Both the position numbers and the translations under genes were made by a program. Below are positions 54,173 through 62,533 of a stretch of DNA of 64,000 nucleotides, piece by piece. The DNA is from Clostridium omnivorum (GTDB lineage: Bacteria; Bacillota; Clostridia; Clostridiales; Clostridiaceae): assembly GCF_026012015.1 (NCBI RefSeq), contig NZ_BRXR01000001.1, positions 4,179,501 to 4,243,500 of the forward strand, in the 5' to 3' direction. Position 1 is the first letter of the stretch. Each line of letters opens with the position of its first letter. Below the pieces are notes generated by a model that was given only the letters and a program-made list of their open reading frames with translations, searched no databases and was not told the DNA's origin.

Positions 54173-54922
54173 ATGGTTTATTTTATAGGTGCAGGTCCGG
54201 GAAATGTAGACTTAATAACTGTTAAAGGTAGGGATATTTTAACTAAGGCAGATGTAGTTATATTTGCAGGTTCATTAGTCAGTAAGGAACATTTAAGCTT
54301 CTGTAAGGAAGGAGCTGAAGTACATAATTCAGCGTCCATGACACTGGAACAGGTTATTGCTGAAATAAAAATGGCAGAAAAGGAAAATAAAATAACAGTA
54401 AGACTTCATACTGGAGATCCAGCTATATATGGTGCTATTAAAGAGCAGATGGATGAGCTAGATAAGCTGAATATAAGCTATGAGGTTGTCCCAGGGGTAA
54501 GTTCTTTTACTGCAGCAGCCTCTGTTATTAAAAAAGAGTTTACCCTTCCAGATGTATCGCAAACTGTAATTTTAACGAGAATTGAAGGTAGAACTCCAGT
54601 ACCAGAGACAGAAAATTTAGAAAGACTAGCATCCATAGGTGCATCTATGGCTATTTTCCTATCTATAAGCATGATAGATAAGGTTGTTGAAAATCTTAAA
54701 AAAGGCTATAGAAGAAATGTGCCCATAGCAGTGATAGAAAGAGCTACTTGGGAGGATGAAAGAGCAATAATAGGCACTCTTGATGACATAGGGGAAAAGG
54801 TTAAAAAAGCTAACATAACTAAATGTGCACAAATATTAGTTGGAGACTTTATAAATTGTGAATATAAAAAGAGTCTTTTATATGATAAAAGCTTTACCCA
54901 TATGTTTAGACAGGGAGAATAG
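54173..54922 (+). CDS. cbiF: Cobalt-precorrin-4 C11-methyltransferase
   Basis: CbiF methylates C11. The 249-residue protein has VYFIGAGPGNVDLITVKGRD (about 2-21), the ADVVIFAGSLVS segment typical for CbiF/CobM, RLHTGDPAIYGAIKEQMDEL (about 78-97) and VPGVSSFTAAAS. It begins with AGGAGG 8 nt upstream, after a 43-nt gap holding no gene. Confidence 0.95.
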   Translation: MVYFIGAGPGNVDLITVKGRDILTKADVVIFAGSLVSKEHLSFCKEGAEVHNSASMTLEQVIAEIKMAEKENKITVRLHTGDPAIYGAIKEQMDELDKLNISYEVVPGVSSFTAAASVIKKEFTLPDVSQTVILTRIEGRTPVPETENLERLASIGASMAIFLSISMIDKVVENLKKGYRRNVPIAVIERATWEDERAIIGTLDDIGEKVKKANITKCAQILVGDFINCEYKKSLLYDKSFTHMFRQGE

Positions 54923-54947
54923 GCTGTAGTGGAGGATATTCATCATT

Positions 54948-55949
54948 ATGAATATTGGAGTTATAAGTGTTACAAAACAAGGAGATAAAATTGCAGATAA
55001 AGTTATAGACTTTATGGCTGCAACTCTTTACTCAAAATCAACTATATCTAACTTTAATTTAATGAATATAACAAAAGAGCTAATGGAAAAGTGTGATGCC
55101 ATAATATTTATAGCATCCACAGGAATTGCTGTAAGGGCAGTGGCGCCTTATTTAAAAAATAAAGCTGTGGATCCTGCGGTTTTAGTAGTTGATTGCAGCG
55201 GAAACTTTGTTATAAGTCTTTTGAGTGGACACCTTGGAGGAGCTAATGAGTTGGCATTAAGGGTGGCTGACTTAATAAAAGCTCAGCCAGTAATAACCAC
55301 AGCTACAGATAACCTTGGATTAACTGCACCAGATATGATTGCTAAGGATAATAATTTGATTATTGAGGATTTAAAAAAGGCAAAGATTATTGCAGCTAAG
55401 ATGGTAGAAGGACAAACTGTTGCATTTATAGATGAGAAAAAATTGTTAGCCGTTCCTAAAGGCTATGTGGATGGTGAAAAGTTGTTAACCGTCCCCAATA
55501 TTGTTTATGTAACTAACAAGCTTAATTTGCCAGAGAAATTTATAGACAGCAGCATTGAAGCACTTAAGCTTATCAGAAGGGATATAATTCTCGGCATAGG
55601 ATGCAGAAAAGATTACAATTCTGATAAGATGAGAAAAACAATAATTGAAGCTTTGGTAAAAGAAAATATCGACAGAAGATCAGTAAAGGCTATTGCCACT
55701 GTTGAGATTAAAAAAGAAGAAAGGGCAATTATTGAATTAGCAGAGTTTTTAAATTGTCCTATAAGTATATTTACTGTTGATGAGATAAAAAAAGTACAGC
55801 ATAAGTATGAGGGCAGTGATTTCGTGGAGAAAACCATAGGAGTGAGAGCAGTTTGTGAGCCAGCTGTAGAACTAAGCAAAGGCAGGCTTTTAACTGGCAA
55901 GCTGTCTCTAGGTGGAATGACCTTATGCATAGGAGAGGAGATACTATAA
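54948..55949 (+). CDS. cbiG: Cobalt-precorrin-5A hydrolase
   Basis: CbiG opens the delta-lactone of cobalt-precorrin-5A and releases acetaldehyde, a step found only in the anaerobic route. The 333-residue protein has the three family parts: an N-terminal domain with IIFIASTGIAVRAVAPYL (about 51-68) and SGHLGGANELA, a linker, and a C-terminal CbiG domain with LGIGCRKDYNSDKMRKTI (about 216-233). Its stop overlaps the cbiH start by 1 nt. Confidence 0.94.
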   Translation: MNIGVISVTKQGDKIADKVIDFMAATLYSKSTISNFNLMNITKELMEKCDAIIFIASTGIAVRAVAPYLKNKAVDPAVLVVDCSGNFVISLLSGHLGGANELALRVADLIKAQPVITTATDNLGLTAPDMIAKDNNLIIEDLKKAKIIAAKMVEGQTVAFIDEKKLLAVPKGYVDGEKLLTVPNIVYVTNKLNLPEKFIDSSIEALKLIRRDIILGIGCRKDYNSDKMRKTIIEALVKENIDRRSVKAIATVEIKKEERAIIELAEFLNCPISIFTVDEIKKVQHKYEGSDFVEKTIGVRAVCEPAVELSKGRLLTGKLSLGGMTLCIGEEIL

Positions 55950-56671
55950 TGGGAAAGCTATATGTAATTGGAATTGGCCCAGGCGGATTAGAACATATGA
56001 CCGTAAAAGCTTTAAAGGCTATAGAAGAAAGTGAAGTAATTGTTGGGTACAGCAAGTATATAGAATTCATAAAACCACTAGTTGTGGATAAGGAGCTCTA
56101 TTCTACAGGAATGAAGGGTGAAGAGAAAAGATGCAGAGAGGCATTAGCCATTAGCAGGGATAAGATAGTTTCAATAATAAGTACTGGTGATTCTGGAATA
56201 TATGGAATGGCTGGTCTTATTTTAGAGATGAGAAAAGACGAAGAAGTTGAAGTCATACCAGGAGTTACCGCTTCTTCTGCTGCAGCTTCGGTAGTAGGAG
56301 CACCTCTTATGCATGATAATTGCAATATTAGCTTAAGTGATTTAATGACACCTTACGAGGATATAAAAAATAGGGTGGAACTTGCGGCAAAAGGAGATTT
56401 TATAATTTCTCTTTACAACCCTAAGAGCATGGGAAGACCTCATTATTTAAGTGAGTGTATGGATATAATAGGAAAGCATAGAAGGGGTAATACGCCTGTG
56501 GCAGTTGTGAAAAATGCACTAAGGGAAGGCCAAAAGAAAACCTTATTTACCATAGATGACTTTGATGACAGTATAGTGGATATGTTCAGCATCGTAATTG
56601 TAGGCAATAGCAAAAGCTATATAAAGGATGGAAAATTTATAACTCCAAGAGGATATAAACTGGAAAAATAA
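55949..56671 (+). CDS. cbiH: Cobalt-precorrin-3B C17-methyltransferase
   Basis: CbiH methylates C17 and contracts the ring. The protein (240 residues from this start) has LYVIGIGPGGLEHMTVKALK, the STGDSGIYGMAGLILEM stretch, VIPGVTASSAAASVVGAPL and the LYNPKSMGRPHYL segment specific to C17 enzymes. ATG 55949 overlaps the cbiG stop (TAATG) and follows AGGAGAGGAG; an in-frame ATG 24 nt upstream would include that site. Confidence 0.95.
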   Translation: MGKLYVIGIGPGGLEHMTVKALKAIEESEVIVGYSKYIEFIKPLVVDKELYSTGMKGEEKRCREALAISRDKIVSIISTGDSGIYGMAGLILEMRKDEEVEVIPGVTASSAAASVVGAPLMHDNCNISLSDLMTPYEDIKNRVELAAKGDFIISLYNPKSMGRPHYLSECMDIIGKHRRGNTPVAVVKNALREGQKKTLFTIDDFDDSIVDMFSIVIVGNSKSYIKDGKFITPRGYKLEK

Positions 56672-56693
56672 AAATTATGGAGTGTGTTAAACA

Positions 56694-57461
56694 ATGATAG
56701 CACTAATACTTGGAACCTCAGAAGGAAAAAATATTCTTTCCATGTTAAATAAATTTACTGAAGATATATTTGTTTCTACTGCTACTGCTTATGGTGGAGA
56801 AATTCTAAAGAATTATAAGTATAAGATTTTAAATACAAAACCCTTAGATAAAGCTCAATTATTTGAAAGTTTTAAAGAAAACAAAGTGCACACCGTAGTA
56901 GATGCATCCCATCCCTATGCCTTTGAAATAACTAAGAACGCAATGGAAATCTGTGAAGAGTTAGGAATTGATTATTTAAGATATGAAAGACCTTCTGTTT
57001 TAGAAAAATATAAAGATGAAAAGCTTATAATTGAAGTTGAAAGCTATGAGGCACTTAGGGAAAGCCTAAAGCATATTGAAGGAAATATATTAAATACAAC
57101 AGGCAGTAGAAATATTGAGAAGCTTATAGATTTAAAGCTCAATAATAGAATAATTCATAGGGTACTACCTTCTGTTAAGGTAATGGAAGAATGTTTAAAT
57201 TTAGGATTAGCAGTGGAAGATATAATAGCTATTAAGGGACCGGTTAGTTATGAGCTAAATTATGCCTTTATAAAAGAATATAAAGTTAAGGCTGTCCTTA
57301 TGAAGGATAGTGGGGTTCAAGGTGGTACGGAAGAAAAACTGAAAGCTGCCGTAGATTTAGGAATACCAGCTTTTGTAATTGGCAGGAAAGCCGTGAACTA
57401 TAAGAAAGTATTTTATAGTGAGAAGGATATTGTTGATTATATTTATATAAATTGCTCTTAA
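56694..57461 (+). CDS. cbiJ: Cobalt-precorrin-6A reductase
   Basis: CbiJ reduces the corrin ring with NAD(P)H. The 255-residue protein starts MIALILGTSEGKNILSML, has VVDASHPYAFEITKNAMEIC (about 67-86), the YLRYERP segment and LNTTGSRNIEKL (about 134-145) that define the family. It is the last gene of the riboswitch operon; a terminator follows 60 nt later. Confidence 0.95.
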   Translation: MIALILGTSEGKNILSMLNKFTEDIFVSTATAYGGEILKNYKYKILNTKPLDKAQLFESFKENKVHTVVDASHPYAFEITKNAMEICEELGIDYLRYERPSVLEKYKDEKLIIEVESYEALRESLKHIEGNILNTTGSRNIEKLIDLKLNNRIIHRVLPSVKVMEECLNLGLAVEDIIAIKGPVSYELNYAFIKEYKVKAVLMKDSGVQGGTEEKLKAAVDLGIPAFVIGRKAVNYKKVFYSEKDIVDYIYINCS

Positions 57462-57520
57462 TACCTTTGAGGGAGTTCTTTCATTTAAATTGCTTTTTAA
57501 TGTAAGCAATATTATACTGA

Positions 57521-57557
57521 AATCCTTTTAACACTTGAGTTAAAAGGATTTTTTTAT
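57521..57557 (+). terminator. Terminator of the hem-cbi operon
   Basis: AAATCCTTTTAAC pairs with GTTAAAAGGATTT (13 bp, 7-nt loop, with small uncertainty at the loop edge), followed by TTTTATGG. It separates cbiJ from the cobalt transporter genes. Confidence 0.88.
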
Positions 57558-57658
57558 GGACAAACTATATTTAGAATTAAAATGGAACTAACACATCATT
57601 AAACAATTATTCCAAAATGATGGTATGTGATAATAACTGAAGGGGGAATCATCATAGA

Positions 57659-58447
57659 ATGGGACACAAACACGGCGAGGGAGCTTCAATTGATTATTAT
57701 GCTTATATATCAAAAATAAAGCACTGGAATCCAACTTTTAAAGTCTTTCTTTCAATAATGACACTAGTTCTTTGTATTGTGCTTAATAATCCATATGTAT
57801 CTGTGGTAGTTATTATTGCCATGTCCTATCTGACAATTATAAAGGGTGAGCTGCCAATACGTAAATATATGCCAATACTTCTGATTCAAATTGGATTTAT
57901 CCTTATTGGAACATTTACCATTTCCGTTGATTTCTCAAAGCAGCCTATTGGACAGTATAAATTATATCTTGGCTTTTGTTATGTTTTTACTTCTCAGGCA
58001 AAGCTTAAAGAAGCGTTTTTTTTAATATTGAAGGTATTTGCAGCTATCAGTGCTACACAGATGATGTCATTATCAACTCCATACTCGGAGATTATTTATG
58101 TGCTTAGAAAGGTTCATGTACCAAAGCTTATTATAGAATTGATGAATATGATTTATCGCTATATTTTCATCTTAATGGATGTATATACTAAAATGAAAAA
58201 TTCTGCAGAATCCCGTCAAGGATATTGTGATATTAAAACTTCCTATTTAAGCTTCGGAAATATTGCAAGCAATATGCTGGTAATTTCATTGAAAAAGGCA
58301 AATGCATATTATGATGCAATGGAGGCTAGATGTTTTGATGGAGAGCTTATGTTTTTGGAAGAAGATAAAGAAGTTGAAACAATACAGATTGTCTCAGCAG
58401 TAGTATTTATATTATTTTTGATTTTGCTCTGGGGCTTTACAAGGTAG
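57659..58447 (+). CDS. cbiQ: Cobalt ECF transporter transmembrane protein CbiQ
   Basis: CbiQ is the T component that couples the ATPase to the substrate-binding subunits. The 262-residue protein starts with a histidine-containing MGHKHGEGASIDYYAYISKI, has about five membrane helices and the two cytoplasmic coupling motifs with conserved A-R-G-like ends: SAESRQGYCD (about 181-190) and DAMEARCFDG (about 220-229). The ribosome binding site AAGGGGG is 13 nt from the ATG. The 197-nt gap before it has no B12 riboswitch. Confidence 0.93.
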   Translation: MGHKHGEGASIDYYAYISKIKHWNPTFKVFLSIMTLVLCIVLNNPYVSVVVIIAMSYLTIIKGELPIRKYMPILLIQIGFILIGTFTISVDFSKQPIGQYKLYLGFCYVFTSQAKLKEAFFLILKVFAAISATQMMSLSTPYSEIIYVLRKVHVPKLIIELMNMIYRYIFILMDVYTKMKNSAESRQGYCDIKTSYLSFGNIASNMLVISLKKANAYYDAMEARCFDGELMFLEEDKEVETIQIVSAVVFILFLILLWGFTR

Positions 58448-58459
58448 AAAGGAGCTATT

Positions 58460-59314
58460 ATGCGAGAACCAATATTAAAAATCGATGACCTCTATTATGT
58501 GTATGAAAATGGAAACTCTGCATTGAACGGTGTAGGTGTTAAAATATATGAAGGTGAGAAAATAGCTGTACTCGGTTCCAATGGTTCAGGAAAATCAACA
58601 TTTTTCTTGAATATAAACGGTGTCTATACACCGGAGGCAGGAAAAGTTTTTTACCGCGGTATATTAATCAATAAAAAGAATTTGAACGAGCTTAGAAAAA
58701 ATATAGGAATTGTATTTCAAGATGCGGATAATCAAATAATCGCATCCACTGTTAGGGCAGAAGTTGCATTCGGCCCCATGAATTTAAAGCTTCCTAAAGA
58801 AGAAGTAGTTAGGCGTGTTGAGGAAGCTCTGGAATATATGAATATAATTGATTTCAAGGACCGTCCACCTCACTATTTGAGTGGTGGTGAAAAAAAGCGT
58901 GTTACTATTGCAGACATTATTGCTATGAAACCAGAAATTATTATATTTGATGAACCGATGGCAGCACTGGATCCTTTAAATGCACAGTTGCTAGAAGAAG
59001 TTTTAGAAAAGCTTGGCTCAGAGGGTAAGACAATGATGATTTCAACCCATGATGTGGATTTCGCATATAGATGGGCTGATAGAGTCCTTGTATTTAGTCA
59101 GGGAAAAATTATCGCAGATGGAGCACCTCTTGAAATTTTTCAGAATACAAAAGTCTTAAAACAGGCAAATCTAAAGCAACCAACCATATTTGAGATATAC
59201 AACATACTTATACAAAAAAATCTTCTTGAGGATACAAAATACTATCCCAAAAGTGTAAAAGAATTCAAGGAAATGCTTGAAAAACAAGTACTTTTTCTAG
59301 GTGATTTAGCTTAG
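58460..59314 (+). CDS. cbiO: Cobalt ECF transporter ATP-binding protein CbiO
   Basis: The 284-residue ABC ATPase has Walker A LGSNGSGKST (about 38-47), the Q-loop GIVFQDADNQI (about 88-98), signature LSGGEKKRV (about 138-146) and Walker B IIIFDEPMAALDPL (about 157-170). The DADNQI after the Q-loop is characteristic for CbiO/EcfA proteins. A C-terminal extension of about 50 residues follows. It powers CbiMNQ-mediated cobalt import. Confidence 0.95.
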   Translation: MREPILKIDDLYYVYENGNSALNGVGVKIYEGEKIAVLGSNGSGKSTFFLNINGVYTPEAGKVFYRGILINKKNLNELRKNIGIVFQDADNQIIASTVRAEVAFGPMNLKLPKEEVVRRVEEALEYMNIIDFKDRPPHYLSGGEKKRVTIADIIAMKPEIIIFDEPMAALDPLNAQLLEEVLEKLGSEGKTMMISTHDVDFAYRWADRVLVFSQGKIIADGAPLEIFQNTKVLKQANLKQPTIFEIYNILIQKNLLEDTKYYPKSVKEFKEMLEKQVLFLGDLA

Positions 59315-59349
59315 ATAAATATAAATTAAAAGAAAAGGAGAGAAATAAA

Positions 59350-60102
59350 ATGGATCAAAAAGAAAAGAAAATTATCTCTTTTTTATCAGCTTTTGCATTA
59401 ATTTTTGCAGTTGCTCCTACAGCAAATGCAATGCACATTATGGAAGGATATCTTCCACCTAAATTCTGTATTTTTTGGGGAGTAATCTGCATACCATTTC
59501 TAGCTGCAGGATACCAATCAATTAAGAGAACTTTGGCAATGAGTCGTAAATCTATTACTATTCTTGCTATAGCAGGTGCATTTGTTTTTGTAATATCATC
59601 CTTGAAGATTCCATCAATAACAGGAAGCTGTTCACATATGACTGGTACTGGACTTGGGGCAATTTTATTTGGACCTAGTGCTGTGAGCATTTTGGGTATT
59701 ATTGTACTAGTTTTTCAAGCAATACTGCTTGCTCACGGTGGAATAACTACACTAGGTGCTAATACATTTTCCATGGCTATTGCTGGTCCATTATTTTCCT
59801 ATGGTATCTACAAATTATGCCAGAAGCTTAAAGTAAATAAGAATGTTGGAATTTTTCTTGCAGCATCAATAGGTGACTTATTTACCTATTGCATAACAAG
59901 TGTTCAGCTCGCACTTGCGTATCCATCTGCGAATGGGGGTGTATTAGCTTCTGCAGTAAAGTTCCTTGGGGTGTTTGCGCCTACACAGCTTCCACTGGCA
60001 ATTATTGAAGGTATTCTGACGGTTGTTATTCTTATTGGACTTGAAACCTATGCAAAATCTGAAATGAAAGATATTGGATTTCTATATGGAGGTGAAAATT
60101 AA
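59350..60102 (+). CDS. cbiM: Cobalt ECF transporter substrate-capture protein CbiM
   Basis: CbiM is the S component that binds Co2+ with its mature N-terminus. The 250-residue protein has a signal sequence ending TANA (about 27) and then MHIMEGYLPPKFC, the metal-binding N-terminus in which the new terminal Met-His is essential in characterised homologues. About seven further helices carry SITGSCSHMTGTGLGAILFG and AHGGITTLGANTFSMAIAGP. It overlaps cbiN by 1 nt. Confidence 0.95.
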   Translation: MDQKEKKIISFLSAFALIFAVAPTANAMHIMEGYLPPKFCIFWGVICIPFLAAGYQSIKRTLAMSRKSITILAIAGAFVFVISSLKIPSITGSCSHMTGTGLGAILFGPSAVSILGIIVLVFQAILLAHGGITTLGANTFSMAIAGPLFSYGIYKLCQKLKVNKNVGIFLAASIGDLFTYCITSVQLALAYPSANGGVLASAVKFLGVFAPTQLPLAIIEGILTVVILIGLETYAKSEMKDIGFLYGGEN

Positions 60103-60440
60103 TGTCAAAGAATAAGAAAAAAGTTATTATTTTATTAGTTATTGCAGCATTAATTGCCATTATACCACTATTTGCATTAAGGGGCGCTGAATTTGGAGGA
60201 TCCGACGATGCAGGGAGCAAAGTAGTTTCTCAGGTAGCAGGTACCGAGTATAAACCTTGGTTTAAACCTGTTATGGAAACATGGATAGGTGGTAAAGTGT
60301 CAGGGGAAATGGAGATTTTGCTTTTTTGTATGCAAACTGGTATAGGAGCTGGTATTCTTGGCTTCTTCTTTGGAAGATTCGTAGAAAGAGCTAAGCAAAA
60401 AAATAAAAATATTAAAACTGAATTGCCATATCATAAATAA
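60102..60440 (+). CDS. cbiN: Cobalt transport accessory protein CbiN
   Basis: The 112-residue protein has two membrane helices (about 6-24 and 76-93) with an external loop containing EFGGSDDAG, the CbiN hallmark. CbiN loads metal onto CbiM. The start overlaps the cbiM stop (TAATG). It closes a cbiQ-O-M-N order, unlike the more usual cbiM-N-Q-O. Confidence 0.93.
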   Translation: MSKNKKKVIILLVIAALIAIIPLFALRGAEFGGSDDAGSKVVSQVAGTEYKPWFKPVMETWIGGKVSGEMEILLFCMQTGIGAGILGFFFGRFVERAKQKNKNIKTELPYHK

Positions 60441-60519
60441 GATTGTAGAAGAGAATAAAAAGATAAGAAAAATTGAATAGAGGTTTCAGATAAAAAAGTT
60501 ACTATAAATATACTGAATA

Positions 60520-60555
60520 AAAGGGATTCTAATTTTGAGTTAGAATCCTTTTTTA
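60520..60555 (+). terminator. Terminator after cbiN
   Basis: GGATTCTAA pairs with TTAGAATCC, extended by A-T pairs and one G-T pair, loop TTTTGAG, followed by TTTTTTACT. The core hairpin differs from the one at 38127-38164 by a single loop base. The rest of the 303-nt gap (60556-60743) holds a possible 39-codon fragment at 60563-60679 and nothing else clear. Confidence 0.85.
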
Positions 60556-60743
60556 CTAATGAGTATTTTCGCCAAGAGTTGTTAAACAATATAAAGCAAA
60601 ATATATTAGCATCAGAAACAATCCAAATGAAATTTTAATTCAAATGAGTTATGCTTTGAATTTTCTAAAATACTATTAATTATTACCTTAGGTTTGAAGA
60701 CTATATCCCAACTATTCTAGTAATGAATCTTACTGATTTTTAA

Positions 60744-61619
60744 TTAACTTAAAGTTTTAAAAATATATCCTTCAGATTTTAAAAAATCTATTATTTGGGG
60801 TAGAGCTTGTACAGTAGTTTGCTTTGCTGGAGCGTCATGCATAAGTATAACTAAAGTTTTTTTGCCTTTACTTGTTCGCTTTAAGTTCTCTACAAGCTTG
60901 CCAGGGGCAATGTTATTTCCTTCTGCATCTCCATTTAGACTGTTCCAATCGATAAAGCTGTATCCTGCTTTTAATACAGCTTCCCTAAAAGGTTTCCTAT
61001 CTGAACCGAATGATCCACCAGGAAATCTTACATACTTTACCTTATAGTTTGGACCTAATATAGAATCCAAAGTATTTTCACATTTTCTAAAGTCATCTAC
61101 TAAATTTTTAGGATTCTCATATACGTATTTATAATCATGTGTAAAAGTATGATCACCAATTGTATTACCTTCTGTTTGCTCTCTAATCAGAATTCCTTTA
61201 TTGGCATTAGCCTGCTTACCAATAACAAAAAATGTTGCTTTAATATTATATTTATCTAATATATCGAGTATCCTAGGAGTTACATTAGATGATGGTCCAT
61301 CATCAAAAGTTAGATATGCAGTTTTCTGGTTGTTGCTTCCCAGATGATTTATATTATTATCCATATTAATACCAATATGTGAGTCGTTTTCTCGAATATC
61401 CATATTATTATCAGATAGGTTAGAATCCGATTTCTGATTCTGGGCATTTTTATCTATAGTTTTATTTCGAGCATGAAAATTACCATTTAATTTATTAGGA
61501 CTAAAAAATATACTTTTAATAGCAAAAACCATACTACAAGCTACAATTGTAGCAGTTATTACAAAAAATATTCTTTTTCTAAATATTTTACTTTTTTTAA
61601 TGCGCTTTCCATATTTCAT
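60744..61619 (-). CDS. Polysaccharide deacetylase (PdaA/PgdA-like)
   Basis: The 291-residue protein has an N-terminal membrane anchor (about 15-37), an asparagine-rich linker (about 40-95) and a NodB deacetylase domain. Motif 1 is LTFDDGPSSNV (about 101-111, metal aspartates), motif 2 HTFTHDY (about 157-163), motif 3 RFPGGSFGSD and motif 5 VILMHDAPAK. It would remove acetyl groups from an N-acetylated sugar of the cell wall or spore cortex on the outer face. A 0A box lies 33-39 nt upstream of the start, suggesting control by Spo0A. Confidence 0.88.
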   Translation of the reverse strand: MKYGKRIKKSKIFRKRIFFVITATIVACSMVFAIKSIFFSPNKLNGNFHARNKTIDKNAQNQKSDSNLSDNNMDIRENDSHIGINMDNNINHLGSNNQKTAYLTFDDGPSSNVTPRILDILDKYNIKATFFVIGKQANANKGILIREQTEGNTIGDHTFTHDYKYVYENPKNLVDDFRKCENTLDSILGPNYKVKYVRFPGGSFGSDRKPFREAVLKAGYSFIDWNSLNGDAEGNNIAPGKLVENLKRTSKGKKTLVILMHDAPAKQTTVQALPQIIDFLKSEGYIFKTLS

Positions 61620-61651
61620 GTTAATACCTCTAATCTACAATTATCATTTTT

Positions 61652-61658
61652 TGTCGAA
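61652..61658 (+). promoter_or_regulatory. Putative 0A box upstream of the deacetylase
   Basis: TTTTTTGTCGAATTTAC contains the TGTCGAA heptamer in the same sequence setting as the box before spo0A. It lies 33 nt upstream of the minus-strand deacetylase start, a position fitting direct regulation at its promoter. Confidence 0.5.
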
Positions 61659-61904
61659 TTTACATGATATAATATTACATCTTACATAGATTAATTACAA
61701 TATCTACTTTTGTATTCTTATTTAATTTAAGTGAAGTAGCTGAACATGCATTTTTACTTTTATGTTTATTTAAAAATTGGTACTAAACTTATTTAAAACT
61801 TGCGAGAGCTTAAAAAAACAATTATAATTTAAATTATTTTGGTACGAGCACTACAGATAAAATTATATGGTTTCAAATATTTATAATAAGGAGTTATAGA
61901 AAAA

Positions 61905-62369
61905 ATGATAAAGATAATGTTTGTATGTCATGGCAATATCTGCCGAAGCCCAATGGCCGAATTTGTATTTCTCCATATGGTGAAAGAGAAACATCTTTCA
62001 CATAGGTTTTGTATAGCTTCATCTGCAACCAGCAGAGAAGAAATAGGTAATTCTGTACACTTTGGTACAAAGACTAAGCTCAGAGAAGTTGGAATTTCCT
62101 GCGATGGAAAGAGAGCAATTCAGCTTACAAAGCAAGATTATGAGATGTATGATTATATTATTTGCATGGATAGCTACAATATAAAAAATGTTATGCGAAT
62201 TGTTGGACAGGACAAAGATGGTAAAATCTTTAGATTGCTTGATTTTACTCCTTGTCCTAGAGATATTGCTGATCCTTGGTATACGGGAAATTTTGATGAA
62301 ACCTACAATGATATTATAGAGGGGTGTACAGCATTGCTTGATAGTATTTTAAAAGTCAGATGTTCTTAA
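61905..62369 (+). CDS. Low-molecular-weight protein tyrosine phosphatase
   Basis: The 154-residue protein has the P-loop CHGNICRSP (cysteine about 8, arginine 14, serine 15) at its N-terminus and the acid loop DPWYTGNFDETY (aspartate about 124) near the C-terminus, the complete active site of the LMW-PTP family. It should dephosphorylate phosphotyrosine proteins, or arginine phosphate in some relatives. It has a good AAGGAG site and stands alone. Confidence 0.93.
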   Translation: MIKIMFVCHGNICRSPMAEFVFLHMVKEKHLSHRFCIASSATSREEIGNSVHFGTKTKLREVGISCDGKRAIQLTKQDYEMYDYIICMDSYNIKNVMRIVGQDKDGKIFRLLDFTPCPRDIADPWYTGNFDETYNDIIEGCTALLDSILKVRCS

Positions 62370-62533
62370 TATGAAGAAGCTGATACTGGCATTTAATTTA
62401 TATTAGTTTCGAACTTTCTGGATATAATTATAGATTAATTAGATATTAAAGAATTTTATTGCTACCCTTTCAAATTTTATTTTTGCCTTCGTATATATAG
62501 ACGTAAAAAATAAAAAATTATGGAGGCAGTAAA

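Noticed and set aside
57462-57658. Second cobalamin riboswitch before cbiQ
   Set aside because: No B12 box or conserved core is present; only a terminator and a weak hairpin are seen.
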